From Diphasiastrum complanatum (lineage: Eukaryota > Streptophyta > Lycopodiopsida > Lycopodiales > Lycopodiaceae): a stretch of DNA of 64,000 bases. The translations under genes and the position numbers were made by a program. Positions within the stretch are counted from its first letter, which is position 1. Every line of letters starts with the position of its first letter. The notes below the pieces were generated by a model. It worked only from the letters and a program-made list of their open reading frames with translations, did no database searches and had not been told where the DNA came from. The stretch lies in NCBI GenBank assembly GCA_029204225.1, contig CM055108.1, forward strand, positions 5,831,599 to 5,895,598. Direction: 5' to 3'. Of this stretch, positions 1-10,260 are shown piece after piece.

Positions 1-2356
1 AAGTTTTCAGATCAGAAAGTTGTTCGAACGAAAGGTGGGCACCAACATGAACTAGTCGATCCATCTCCTCGTCAGGATCTTTAAGGTTTAACGGCATCGT
101 TTTAGCTGGTCCTTCAAAGGAGTTGGAACTTGGTGTAGGTTTCCGGGGTGGCTGCGGTAACTGGATAACAACGTCATCCAGTGTGAATTTCAGTGGTTCC
201 ACAAAGTTTTCTGGAACTTTGGGAATCATCTTTGTTGAGTCACTACCGGACGTGGAAGCTTGGTCTGATGGTTTGGTGTTTGTCTCCTTAAACAAGGGCT
301 TAATCGGCTGCTTAAGCTTCTCACGCATCTGTTTTTGACGCTCGGTTAATTTTGTATCAATAAATTTATTTTTTTGTAACCGAGGTTTTTGAGGTTTTTG
401 AGTGGGCGGTGTTGTTGCCTCACTTATCATATCATCATCAATTGTATGCCAGACTTCGTCTGGATACACGTCCCATGTGTATACTTTGGGCTTGGGCCTA
501 TATGCTTGTGTGTTGGGTATTTTGGACGTGAGTTGGACATGAGCCAACGGTCCTGGTGACTTGATCTCCTGAGGGATTGATTTTGGCGGATAACGTTGGG
601 CATCTAGATAAAGGAGTACATGGTCATCCGTCATTTTAACATCATCCATGGAAAAAATACCTTCTTCTGAAACATGGGCGGTAGAGACACTAGGTTCTCC
701 TGGGCACCAAGCTATAGGAATCGGGTCAATCATCATACGTGGGATGATGGGTGTGTCAATGTCTGTAGAAGATGGGAGAATATCCACATCTTCTGCAGCA
801 GTTTTGATACAACATCGATTGGAATCAGCACAGTCCACAGTGGCTAGTGCCTGACCCCAATTGATTATGTCCGTGGATCTTGTATAGTGGCCTTTTGGTT
901 GGATCGAGACACTATCTGATTCGTCATAAGTTGTTGATGACCAATCATCATATACCTTAGCGGGCTTGACAAGGCCAGTTGAGTCAACAGTGACTCGTTT
1001 GTCGTGATTGCCAAAGGTGATTTTGCTATGCTTCCAATCTTGGACAACACCTGCCATCTGGAGCCAAGGTGTACCAAGAAGGAGTTTATAAGTATTTGCA
1101 TCTTCTGGTAAGTCTAAGATGACACAATCGATTACAAATTTGACACCTGCTATTCGAACCTTAATATTTGATAGATGACCAGCAGGGTCTGTAACTCATT
1201 GATCAGCCATGCGAAGTTTGTATCGTGGTTGATCGAGGGTATGGAAGCCCCATGACTTTGCCAATGACAAAGCCATTATATTAACGCCTGATCCGCTATC
1301 AAGGATAGCAGATACTGCGGGATAGTCTTTATAGGACAAAGGCAAGGTGATGCTAGTCCCCTTAGCAACACCTATATTCAGCAGATTCATAAGAATCTGG
1401 GGAATTTCAGGAATCTCTTCTGTTTTCCACTATTCATCAGAAATAGTAGGCAGCTGAAAACTACGATGGATATATCATTGAAGCCCGGTGAAAGATTTTA
1501 TTCCGGTATGGAACGGCATGGTGAGTTGAGCTTGCAGGAGGTCAGAAAATACTTCAAGTCCCTGTAGGGATTGCTCCTTTTCAGGGATTTGAGCGGATAA
1601 TAGACTTTTCGTATGTTCTTCCTCTTGCAAAAACTCATCTCGAAATTCCTTGTATTGCCTTTGTTCCACGTTTGGGTCTGGGTAGTCTTTGGGTAATGTG
1701 GAAGCTGTCAAGTGGCTTCCATGCGGGTCAGCTGATTTTTTATTGTTTTGCTGCTGTTCTTGTTGTTGGCGTTGTGCTCTAGTTAGAACTCTAACAGGTT
1801 CGGATGATATATGACGTGCTGGAAGGATCCTATTAGGTTGTTTAGGACAGTCTTTGAAACTGTGTTGACGAACACAGTCTGGACACTCCGCATGGTATTG
1901 GTTCTTAACTTTACAGTTAACCATGAAGTGGCCAGTTTCGCCACAAATAAAGCAGCGGTTGCTCATTGGTCCTGTGGCATTAGCATAACCATCTTGGATG
2001 GCTAGCTGTGCTGGATTTTCTGGTGGTGTGGAATACTCATCCCGTTTGCACGAACATGAGTTGTCGGTTTGATATGGTTGAGAACTAGGTGATGGAAGTA
2101 TTGTATCATGATGATATGAGTGATCGTAGGAGTTTTCTACCAGATGTGTCTGTGCAGATTCTCGAGGGCGTCTATGTTTTTGTGCTCCTAGATCAGGTTG
2201 TCCCCTCGGAGGTGGTCCTAAGAGCGCCAGTTGTGGTTGAGGTTCATGTCTAGGTTGTCTAGGCAACTCTTGTATATGGACTTAATTGTTTCGTGGTTGG
2301 TAGTGCGTGTGGTGGTTCTGTGAAACAAACGGTTGTTGAGGAGGTTGATAATCAAC
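1..2356 (-). pseudogene. gag-protease polyprotein of a Ty3/gypsy-like retrotransposon (element K), cut by the window edge
   Basis: Read leftward, a single frame gives the gag C-terminus, an aspartic protease and a long linker. Seen: two zinc knuckles, CFICGETGHFMVNC (about 1954-1913) and CPDCVRQHSFKDC (about 1885-1847); the retropepsin active site ILDSGSGVNIM (DSG at about 1300); the later LLLGTPWL motif of retropepsins near 1080. From about 1194 to base 1 the frame is completely open but starts without an ATG. Four in-frame stops break it (near 2281, 1475, 1434 and 1195) with no frameshift; two are TGA where the flanking sense suggests CGA, as expected from methyl-cytosine decay. RT, RNase H and integrase would lie left of the window. 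The gag half is homologous to that of element B (about 42680-41327), same order and spacing. The frame stops matching at about 2356, where a plus-strand element begins. No movement-protein motif is seen, so a pararetrovirus origin is not supported. Confidence 0.8.
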
Positions 2357-2452
2357 GAGGAACCAAATTATGAGCATAGACTCAGTGGATTGTAATTATC
2401 GTAAATTGTAATTTACTAATTTGCAGGCAATAACACGTTTGTCCCTCTTTGT

Positions 2453-2755
2453 GTGCAATGTGTAGGGCCTGTCACTCGAGCAGAGCGTAGGAGGAGGGCA
2501 GGAGAGGCTAGCAGCTCCCGTGCTCATAGCCCCGAGGACAAGTCTGAGTCTGAGTCTGAGGCATCGTCAGGGTCAGAGTCCTCAGAGGAGGAGGAGTATG
2601 AGGATGAGGAGTCCGAGGAGGGCGGGGAGGATGAGGGGCATCATACCTCTACCTCTGATGAGGATTTCGCAGCTGAGCCTACCACTCGAGAGGCCACAAC
2701 AAGCTCCACAGCACCACCAGCAAGTGGGAGGAGACTCAGGCGTAGGAGAGCTTAG
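2453..2755 (+). CDS. Acidic, Ser/Glu-rich ORF of unknown function
   Basis: I do not recognise this product. The frame opens with a basic stretch (TRAERRRRAG), continues into a highly acidic Ser/Glu tract (EEEEYEDEESEEGGEDEG) and ends in a Thr-rich segment and a basic tail (RRLRRRRA). No ATG begins the frame; a pyrimidine-rich acceptor-like sequence ending in CAG at about 2425 precedes it, so it could be a last exon or the C-terminal end of a transposon protein. It lies directly after the break with the inverted gag-protease block. Composition bias makes chance openness likely. Not detected in element B. Confidence 0.25.
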   Translation: MQCVGPVTRAERRRRAGEASSSRAHSPEDKSESESEASSGSESSEEEEYEDEESEEGGEDEGHHTSTSDEDFAAEPTTREATTSSTAPPASGRRLRRRRA

Positions 2756-2824
2756 AGTGTTCACTGCAGCCTCGGCCCTGGCCCCTGCTCAGTGCTCATT
2801 GATGTCAGTCTTTAGATGATTGTA

Positions 2825-2886
2825 ATTTCAAGTTTCAAGTTTCTGATTCTAGAATCTAGTTTCAAGTTTCAAGTTTCAAGTTTCTG
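2825..2886. repeat. Short tandem repeat of TTTCAAG
   Basis: Imperfect 7-bp units (TTTCAAG) follow each other, interrupted by TTTCTGATTC-like units. It sits in the gap between the acidic ORF and the next open frame. Confidence 0.6.
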
Positions 2887-2983
2887 TAAATTTAGAGGAA
2901 GATTGGAATTGTTTAGCTATTAAAATTTAAGTATCTGTACTATCAGTGAATGTTTGACTGTTTTTTTGAAGAATTGAAAAAAT

Positions 2984-3274
2984 TTGTCATCTAATCATGA
3001 AGAGAAGGGACTGTCATCTACTTCTAGTGGACAGCCCACTACTCCTTCAATTTTGCAGCCCATAGTTCATCAAGAAGAACCTATTTATGGTGAAGAGCAG
3101 CCTGTTGAAGACATTGGACAGCAAGGTCCAAGTTCGGAAAACATTGGACAGCAAGGTCCAAGTTCGGAACACTTTGGACAGCAAAGTGTTGACAAAGGTA
3201 AGGTTGTTGGACAGCCCAAACCAGTCCCTAAATGGTTGTTGCAGACTTTGCAGGACAGCAAAGTGGATCATTAA
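2984..3274 (+). pseudogene. ORF fragment with a 10-residue tandem repeat, possible start of the element A accessory ORF
   Basis: A 96-codon frame contains consecutive copies of a decapeptide (core IGQQGPSSE, 3 copies, the last decayed) followed by GQPKPVPKWLLQTLQDSK. A stop at 3274 separates it from further open sequence in which DKWKNKDGYRVEAINDQ is readable to about 3510. The KWLLQTLQDSK stretch resembles linker segments of plant retrotransposon polyproteins, but I cannot assign a domain. It lies upstream of, and in the same orientation as, the coiled-coil ORF of element A, so it is probably part of the same decayed coding region. Confidence 0.35.
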
Positions 3275-3512
3275 GGGAAGGCACATGCCTCTTTAAAATC
3301 AGTACCTCTTGTTGATTGTTTTGGTTCTACACTTACTCTTCATCATGATGTTGGTACATCGCCTATTCTATGTGAGCAAGTGGACAAATGGAAGAATAAG
3401 GACGGGTACCGCGTGGAGGCAATAAATGATCAGCAGCTGCAAGCGGCATGTGCATACTTAACCAAGTGCACACAACAACCACGAACCAAGCTGCAGAGGG
3501 TACCCATGACAC

Positions 3513-6500
3513 ATGATGGCAGATTCACGACTGCATGCCCAAAATCTTTATGATTGGGCACAGTTTGCTTCGAACTGCCTTCATGAGTGTCTTAAGAACA
3601 AACAGCCCCTAACCGTCCTCGGGTATCTCATGACAGATATCACACTCCAACAAGTACAAAACGGGCCCAAACTCCAACAACACCTGCAGCTTGCGGACAA
3701 AGCATGGGACATTCCCATCCAGTCAAAACAGGCCAAGCGTTCACGCTCACGGGCTACTTCACCATCGGGAATCCAACCCAAAAGAATCAACACCAGTATT
3801 CTTTCACTAGTACACAAGCAACAAAGCCCACAACCAGATCCACAAGCAGCCGCATCCTCGGACGCTCAAGAGGCCAATACCTCCAAGGCCCAATTGCCAG
3901 ACACAAGGCAACAAAGAATACAAAGAAAGCTTCATGCTAGGAGGAAATCACCAGATGGGACATCATCAGACGGTTCCGCTTCAGATGATGGAAGCTCAAC
4001 GTCAGCCTCACAACAACACTCATCACCCTCACACCATCATTGGGGGTGATGGAGCAGCTACGTCTACACCAGCACCAGATACGACCACATCACAAGTAGT
4101 TGGTCAACCAGACAAGGTCGCCACCCCACCCACATTGATTACCACGCCAATGCCACCAACGTCACCAGATGCACCATTTTTTGGGGGCGAGGAGTGGGGA
4201 GTTCTAGTCCCCAAGACACGGAAGCGGCCCAGCAGCCACAAGGTCAACAGCCACAGGCCCAGCAAGTCCACACCTTGGACACTTCGCAATATTTTGATGC
4301 TGCGGACCTGATGGAAATAAGTGATGACGAACCTGAGAAGGTAGATCAGTCAGGAAGAAGTCTGACCCCTCCAATCACCACCACCACTACCACCATAACA
4401 ACTACCATTGCTACTAGCATTATTCCTCCACTCCCTCCACCTCCATCTTCATCTCCTACACAACGCCTATTTTTTGGATTAGCATCACCAGCTCACACCC
4501 CTAATCAGTACCCAACCCTCACTAACCCTGAGAAGCTCTCCGAAGTAGCCAAACGCTCAATGATCGGCCTATCCGAAGCAAGCTACCACATGCATTGGTT
4601 GGTAAGCCAGCATCAAATGCTCAAGAACAATGTCCAGTACTAGGACCAGGAAATTGAGCAACAACAGAAGCTGGCCAAAGAGAAGGAAAAAGAGACAAAA
4701 GAAATCAGATCCGTGATGGCCGGGCAAAAGATCACTTTGGAAGAGATCCAACAGCAACTGAAGCACCAGATGGTCCAGATCGACCAAGTGCGAGACGGAT
4801 CGTCGGGTGCAATGATAATTGATGCCCCTCTGGTTAAGCTCGAGGACATACAGTTCCAGGCCCCACAGGCCTCAGCCATCCAGATGGAAAAGTATGTGCG
4901 GCTGATGCAGGAATGGGAGGCCGAGAAAAGAAACTTTGAAAATATTGTGGCCAAGCAAGAAAAGATCATCTTGGAGTCCCAGAAGCAGCTAGAAGATACA
5001 ACGAAGGCCCTGCATCAAGTCTTGGACAAGGTGAACCAGTTGTGGGACACGGCGTGCAAGGCCCAAGCAAGCGCTCATTCGAAGAAACCACGGGACGATG
5101 ATGGGAATGACAGAGCCAGAAATAAGGACGGGCAAACCCGACCATCAGATGGTAGCTCGGGATCGGGTAGCCAGAGAGCCGAAGCTGCTTCCAAAACTTT
5201 TCCCCGTCCCCCTCCCACTTTTAACCCCTCATCTTATTCCGCTTTTAATTTTTCTGAGACATTTATTCCCACTTACCCTATTTTTCCATCTTCCCTCTCT
5301 CCACCACCTCCTAGCAGATTAATGGGCCCATCAAAAGGTTTAGCTGACACGTACAAGACCCGACAGGACGAGTTCCTTCAACAACTCCACTCCCCCGGTG
5401 CGGCGTACAATTTGTTAAACCCACCACCTCCCCAACCTGTCATCCCTGCACCTCTCTCTCCAAATCACTTCGTCCCTGACCTTCCGGAAACTAACCCTGA
5501 CATTGGGGGTGATGACGACTTCTTTGTAGATCCACCAGAGTCAAGAAGATTCTCGCCCAAACAAGACACGGGTGCAGCTGAGCCATTAACGAGCGAGCGA
5601 GCCAAGGAAAAAGATACGGGCATAAAGGCCTTGGATGATTACCTGGCAAGGCCACCACAACCACGTAGGGCAACTTCTCCTACCAGGCCCAAGGGCAAGA
5701 TGGCTGATACAAAAGAATCAGAGAAATTCGAAAAGAAATACCCTCCCAACATGAGGGGAGGCAAAGAGGAGATAGATCAAAGCCAATACTCCACCAGGGC
5801 TGAGATCATTGCGGCATTACAACCGCAACCTGGGTGGCGAAACAAGATCCTAAAGGATAGCAGGCGGCTCCAAGAGTACCTGAAGGCACCGGCATGGAAG
5901 CGAATAGATCCATTTTACATGCCACTTAAACGAAGAAATCCATGGCCGGCAGAAAAGCCACGAGTTGAGTTGGTGAACTGGCCAGTGATCCCGGGAATTT
6001 CAGAGGCTACAGTTGCTATACTTCGGGCACAAATACAAGACAAGTGCCGATCTATGCGTGCAAGAAAGTGCCGAATACTGCCGATTTATGGCCTTTCTAA
6101 TGCAGCAAGAATGTTTCTGGGATCGTGGTTTGGATCCGATCAAGATCAATCCCAACGTAGCCCTCCAATCAGAGGAAGACCATGAGATGATGGCCCGGCT
6201 ATACTACAGAGCGGCTTTCATGTCATCACGATACGTCACCATGGTGGAAGACTGGCAGGAGATGGGCTTCATCGAAAAGATACGAGAGTACCTGGGGCCA
6301 TTAAACTACGGAAGTAAGCTCCGCTTCCAAGTATTCGAAGCCCTGGGGCGAAAGATGAGCGAGCGGAAACAAACGGCAAGACGACGAGGCGAGCAGGACT
6401 CGCAAGAGGTTCTCAAAAGGGCTGGAATGTAGCGGCCATTGAGAGACCTTCATTTTTGAGAAACAGTTTTGCGGATAATAAGCACCTGGTTTTACGGAAG

Positions 6501-6587
6501 CGAACGAAGATCCACGCTTTTCCAAGTGCCGAGCGGAATGACATCACCTGTGTTGCAGTGGGTCCTGCAACAGATTAAGGGTGGATA
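3513..6587 (+). pseudogene. Long coiled-coil 3' ORF of element A, broken by stops and frameshifts
   Basis: One frame is open from 3513 to about 6185 apart from stops at 4047 and 4641; between about 4040 and 4230 the +1 frame carries the more protein-like sequence, indicating compensating frameshifts. Near 6010-6040 the reading passes to another frame (6013-6432, then through stops at 6430 and about 6460) and ends as LQWVLQQIKGG immediately before the PPT. Visible parts: a Gln/Pro/Ser-rich N-terminal half, the motif YHMHWLVSQHQ at about 4590, a charged heptad-like coiled coil (about 4650-5040, EIEQQQKLAKEKEKETKE), a Pro-rich hinge, and a basic C-terminal part. Homologous pieces in element B (DYHLHWLF; STWFYASERGSTLFQV next to the LTR) show that this ORF belongs to the retroelement, downstream of gag. 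It has no RT, integrase or protease signature. Function unknown; an envelope-like or structural accessory role is only a guess from its position. Confidence 0.6.
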
Positions 6588-6588
6588 A
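6577..6588 (+). other. Polypurine tract of element A
   Basis: AAGGGTGGATAA lies directly before the TG of the LTR, and element B has the equivalent AGGGGTGGGATGA at the same place on its own strand. It would prime plus-strand DNA synthesis. Confidence 0.65.
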
Positions 6589-7466
6589 TGTTAGCAGATT
6601 TCAGGAAATCCCCAGATGCCAAGCTGAAGACACAGATTATCTCTCACCCATGACCGAGGAGGTCTCAAAAGGAGGAGAGCAGAAGGAGCTGAGAGCCGAG
6701 CATGAGAGCCGAGGATTACTTGCTAGGATGACAATTATTATCTATGTGAGCCTACATGGTGTATCCCAGAGAAGGAACGACCATGTAGGAGCTAGTAATA
6801 TTTCCTAGGCATTGTAAATAAGTGTAAACCCCCTTAAATAATTTAGAGTGAGCCACCTTTTGATGGTGACCTCTAGTGAAAGGGCAAATTCCACTTGTAT
6901 TTTCCAAATTAGTGGAATTGCCACTTGGGCTCCACATGGGCAGTCTTCTTGCTTATTTAAGGGCCCCCCTCTCTTGTGAGGGAGCTTTGAATGTATTGTC
7001 AAGTTCTCTTGAGTGAATAAAAAAGATCTTCCACGATTTCTTGATGATTGTAAAGCTCCTTGTTCATGGCAATGTTCTTGAGTGAAATTCCTATAAGCAT
7101 GTTTTGATTTCCTTTTGTGTTTGTGGATTGATTAAATTTCTTGCTTACTATATTGCTTGTGGAAAGTAGATGTGGATTAACTTTCTTGTTTCTTGATTTT
7201 GTAGTTTCAGCATGCAGGTAAACTATAGAGGCTGAGATTGTGGATCTGATTTGCATATTCACTAACAATCATGTCCTTGATTGTTCTTGGGTATTCCAAG
7301 CATCAAGAAATGGGTGTTTCTTGATTCTTGGGCTGCTAGAGTGCTGTTAGGAATCTAGTTTTCTTGTTTCTTGTTTCTTGCTGAGTAGCTTAATCTTGTC
7401 ATTGTTTGTTCCTGATTTTGGTAGATAGATTGTAGATTTGCTCCCTGATTCAGAACGCTGATCTAT
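6589..7466 (+). repeat. 3' LTR of element A
   Basis: Starts TGTTAGCAGATTTCAGG and aligns along its length with the LTRs of element B (37860-39008 and 45076-46231, opposite strand). Shared blocks include AGTGAGCCACCTTTTGAT, the TATA-like TTATTTAAG (about 6953) and the Asn/Thr-poor tail that ends near GATTCAGAACGCTGATC. An AATAAA signal is at 7016. The right end is approximate because the terminal CA is not preserved. No second LTR of this copy is in the window, so A is truncated at its 5' side. Confidence 0.7.
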
Positions 7467-7934
7467 ATTGAGCTAGGACTGGTTGCATGGCTTGTATATG
7501 CATGTAGCTGAGTAACGTATCCGTCTCTTCCCACTGACAGGCTGGGAATACACATTGTTATCTGAGAAACACTTCTGCTTGGAAACCGTTCTAACAAGAA
7601 GACCAAACCGTAAAGAACCGTAACCAGCGGAAGTAACAAAAAGAACGAACGATAAAAAGAACCGTGTTCACACATTCAGTGGGAATCTGTGAACAGTAAT
7701 GATCGGCGGACGGTGTCTCCAAAGTGCGAGGACACTTTCGAGGGTTTTTCGGCATGAAGCTCTTAGCCCGCTTTATGCGCAAATCTAAACCTGGAGCCGT
7801 GAGATAGGAAGAAGGCAACTAAGGAAGAGCAGGGTCAGTGAAGAAGCAAGGAAGGGCAAGGCCAATGATGGAGGTAAAAGAATTGGAAGGGCAGCAAGGA
7901 GTGCTTAAGCATAAACCCTAGGCAAATGCCCTAG
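7467..7934. other. No gene recognised
   Basis: Between the element A LTR and the minisatellite. Short chance frames only; no transposon domain or splice-consistent exon was found. Confidence 0.5.
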
Positions 7935-8420
7935 AAAATGGTTGGGAAGTCCAAAAATGACTTAGAAAGTGGCTGAAAAATCCAAAAAAACGACCTGAAA
8001 ATTGGCTAGGAAATGAAAAAGTGACCTAGAAATTAGCTGGGAAATCCAAAAACGACCTAGATATTGGCTGAGAAATCCAAAAACAACTTGGAAAATGGCT
8101 AGAAAATCCAAAAATGACCCGGAAAATGATTGGGAAATCCAAAAAACGACCTAGATATAGGCTGGAAAATCAAAAAATGGCTGGAAAATCAAAAAATGAC
8201 CCGGAAAATGGCTGGGAGATCCAAAAACGACCTAGATAAAGGCTGCAAAATCCAAAAATAGCTTGGAAAATGGCTGGGAAATCCAAAAACGACCTAGAAA
8301 TTGGCTGGAAAATCCAAAAACCACTTTTAAAATACCTGGGAAATTCAAAACAACCTTAAAATTGGATGGAAAATCCAAAAACGGCTTGGAAAATGGCTAG
8401 AAAATCCAAAAACGACCTAG
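7935..8420. repeat. Minisatellite, unit about 33-36 bp, roughly 14 copies
   Basis: Diverged head-to-tail units with the core GGCTGGGAAATCCAAAAACG followed by ACCTAGAAATT or a variant. Copies differ by substitutions and 1-3 base indels. The array runs into a GA-rich tract at 8420-8450. Confidence 0.85.
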
Positions 8421-8660
8421 AGAGAGAGAGACAGACAGAGAGAGAGGGAGGGAACATGTGTCGTGTCCCCATAGTATGGTTCATTGTGGGTCCAGTGACA
8501 TGATTCAATATGGTTCAGTAGGATTCAATATGGTTGAATATGGTTCAATATGATTAGGTATGGTTCCTTGTGATTTGAATTCGGTTTGTTGTGACCTCAG
8601 ATGGATGGATGAATGGAGAGAGAGAGAGAGACACGCGGGAGCTGAGTTCCATTCGCTCAC
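8421..8660. repeat. GA-rich tracts flanking degenerate ATGGTTCAAT-type repeats
   Basis: Two short (GA)n stretches (about 8418-8450 and 8617-8632) flank about 90 bp built of near-copies of GATTCAATATGGTT. Simple-sequence DNA without coding signal. Confidence 0.6.
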
Positions 8661-9146
8661 AGCGTGGCAGACGTAAGTACTTTGTCTATTGAAAGTCTAG
8701 CTCTTGTGTCTCTATCACCCCCATGGAACGCATTTGGCATATTTTGTCCTCCCATGGAATTCCTTGAAGACTCCCTATCTCAATCTGTAATTGGTGTGAT
8801 GAGATTGAGAGCCTTCCCAATGCAATCCGAAGGCTATGAGATTGTATAGAGTGTACATAAGAAGGTGTCTAGGAAGCTTGGGAGATAGTATGGAGTGTAC
8901 GTAAGAAGGTGTCTAGGAAGCTCGGCCAAATCTAGCTCCAAAAAATTTTGTAGATAAATCGTCCGATGAGATCATGTGTGCCCTTAGGGAGGTGAGAATT
9001 AGATTTACCCAATGTGCCCAGTAATCTAGATGCCTATGTGTACCAAGAGAGCTAATAATTCCACTCAAAAATTGCCTGGAATGAGGTAAGTGCCAACCAT
9101 GGGTATCTACATGCCAATACTAGAATCTACAGTACTAAAGGAAATG
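8661..9146. other. No gene recognised; small internal duplication
   Basis: A phrase of about 45 bp (GTGTACATAAGAAGGTGTCTA and neighbours) occurs twice near 8850 and 8895. Otherwise no domain or repeat class is visible. Confidence 0.4.
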
Positions 9147-9560
9147 ACTGAAGATAGCCTCCACATAAATAGGAGGCACAACAAACTCAACAAAGACGAT
9201 CAAATGTGGGACTAAAGGGTTTGCTACGAATCATGCGTGATAACATGGATGCCTAAAGACATGCCCACCTAAGTCAAGTACACCATGCCTTTGTTGCATA
9301 CATAGCAATAGGTATGACTAAAGTGTCAAAAGCATGAGACTTACTCTCTGCATATAGATGATCAGACTGAAGATAGCCTCCACATGGATAGGAGGCACAA
9401 CAAACTCAACAAAGGGTTTGCCACGAATCATGCGTGATAACATGGATGCCTAAAGACATGCAAATCTGGCCCACATAAGTCGAGTATGCCAGGCCTTTGT
9501 CGCATACATAGCAACAGGTGTGACTAAAGTGTCAAAAAAAAAGACTTACTCTATAAATAT
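9147..9560. repeat. Direct duplication of about 200-220 bp
   Basis: Two copies (about 9147-9365 and 9366-9560) share GACTGAAGATAGCCTCCACA, AGGAGGCACAACAAACTC, the block ATCATGCGTGATAACATGGA and the final GACTTACTCT. The second copy lacks about 25 bp after CAACAAAG. It lies against the LINE relic and may be part of its 3' region. Confidence 0.75.
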
Positions 9561-10260
9561 TGTATATAACTCGAAACGAAGTCACTCCATCTGGGCTAGG
9601 GAGGATTGACCCTTCCCTAGTTAGCAACTGTAAGACGATTTCACACAATAAATAGGACCAGAGAAAAGAATGCCCAATTATGTTTAGGATGAGACAATCT
9701 CCAAAAGTTGGTCATCAATAGTAAGAATTTGGCAATGCATCGAGGAGCGAGATATATTGAAGGCCATGGCCTTGGTCTTATTCACATCCACCCCTAGACC
9801 TCTAGCACGACAAAAGGCGACTCTCTCATGGAGTGTCATGACAAGCTATATAATGTCTTGAAAAACACAAAACTCTCATAGCCTATAAATTAGCATATGT
9901 TGAAGGACAAAGTCAAATGCACATCTGGAATCTACAGAGCAACAATAATCTTGCTTCCTCCTTAACCTGGCCTCCTCATTGAATAACTTGAGGGTGAAAA
10001 TATGATATGAAGTAGAGTGATGTGCCCTAAAACGAGCCTATCCATTTGCATGTAGTTGGCGTGTCTTTGTCTCTCTGCTCACTATTATCTAAAGAATAAA
10101 ACCATATAGCTTGGCCATAACATGTCCACTGATGTAGTTCTCCAACCTCATTGGATCACCATTATCATGGGTGGGGTATATGACATTAGTGCACTAGAAG
10201 GAACGGAAGCTTGTATGTGATAGAGGAGGGTGGCAATGACTGTCAACAACATGGGTGAGA
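9560..10260 (-). pseudogene. LINE (non-LTR) reverse transcriptase relic
   Basis: On the minus strand at about 9840-9720 the translation reads LHERVAFCRARGLGVDVNKT followed by KAMAFN, matching the segment after the catalytic YADD box of plant LINE reverse transcriptases (FC...GL.VN..KTK.M.F). It continues with QILTIDDQLLEIV, equivalent to the 'G..I..V..FKYLG' segment. Flanking sequence is full of stops, so this is a dead fragment. The YADD box and the endonuclease domain are not recognisable. Confidence 0.6.

Noticed and set aside
1-2356. Endogenous pararetrovirus
   Set aside because: Related copies have LTRs, target duplications and a PPT, and no movement-protein motif was seen.
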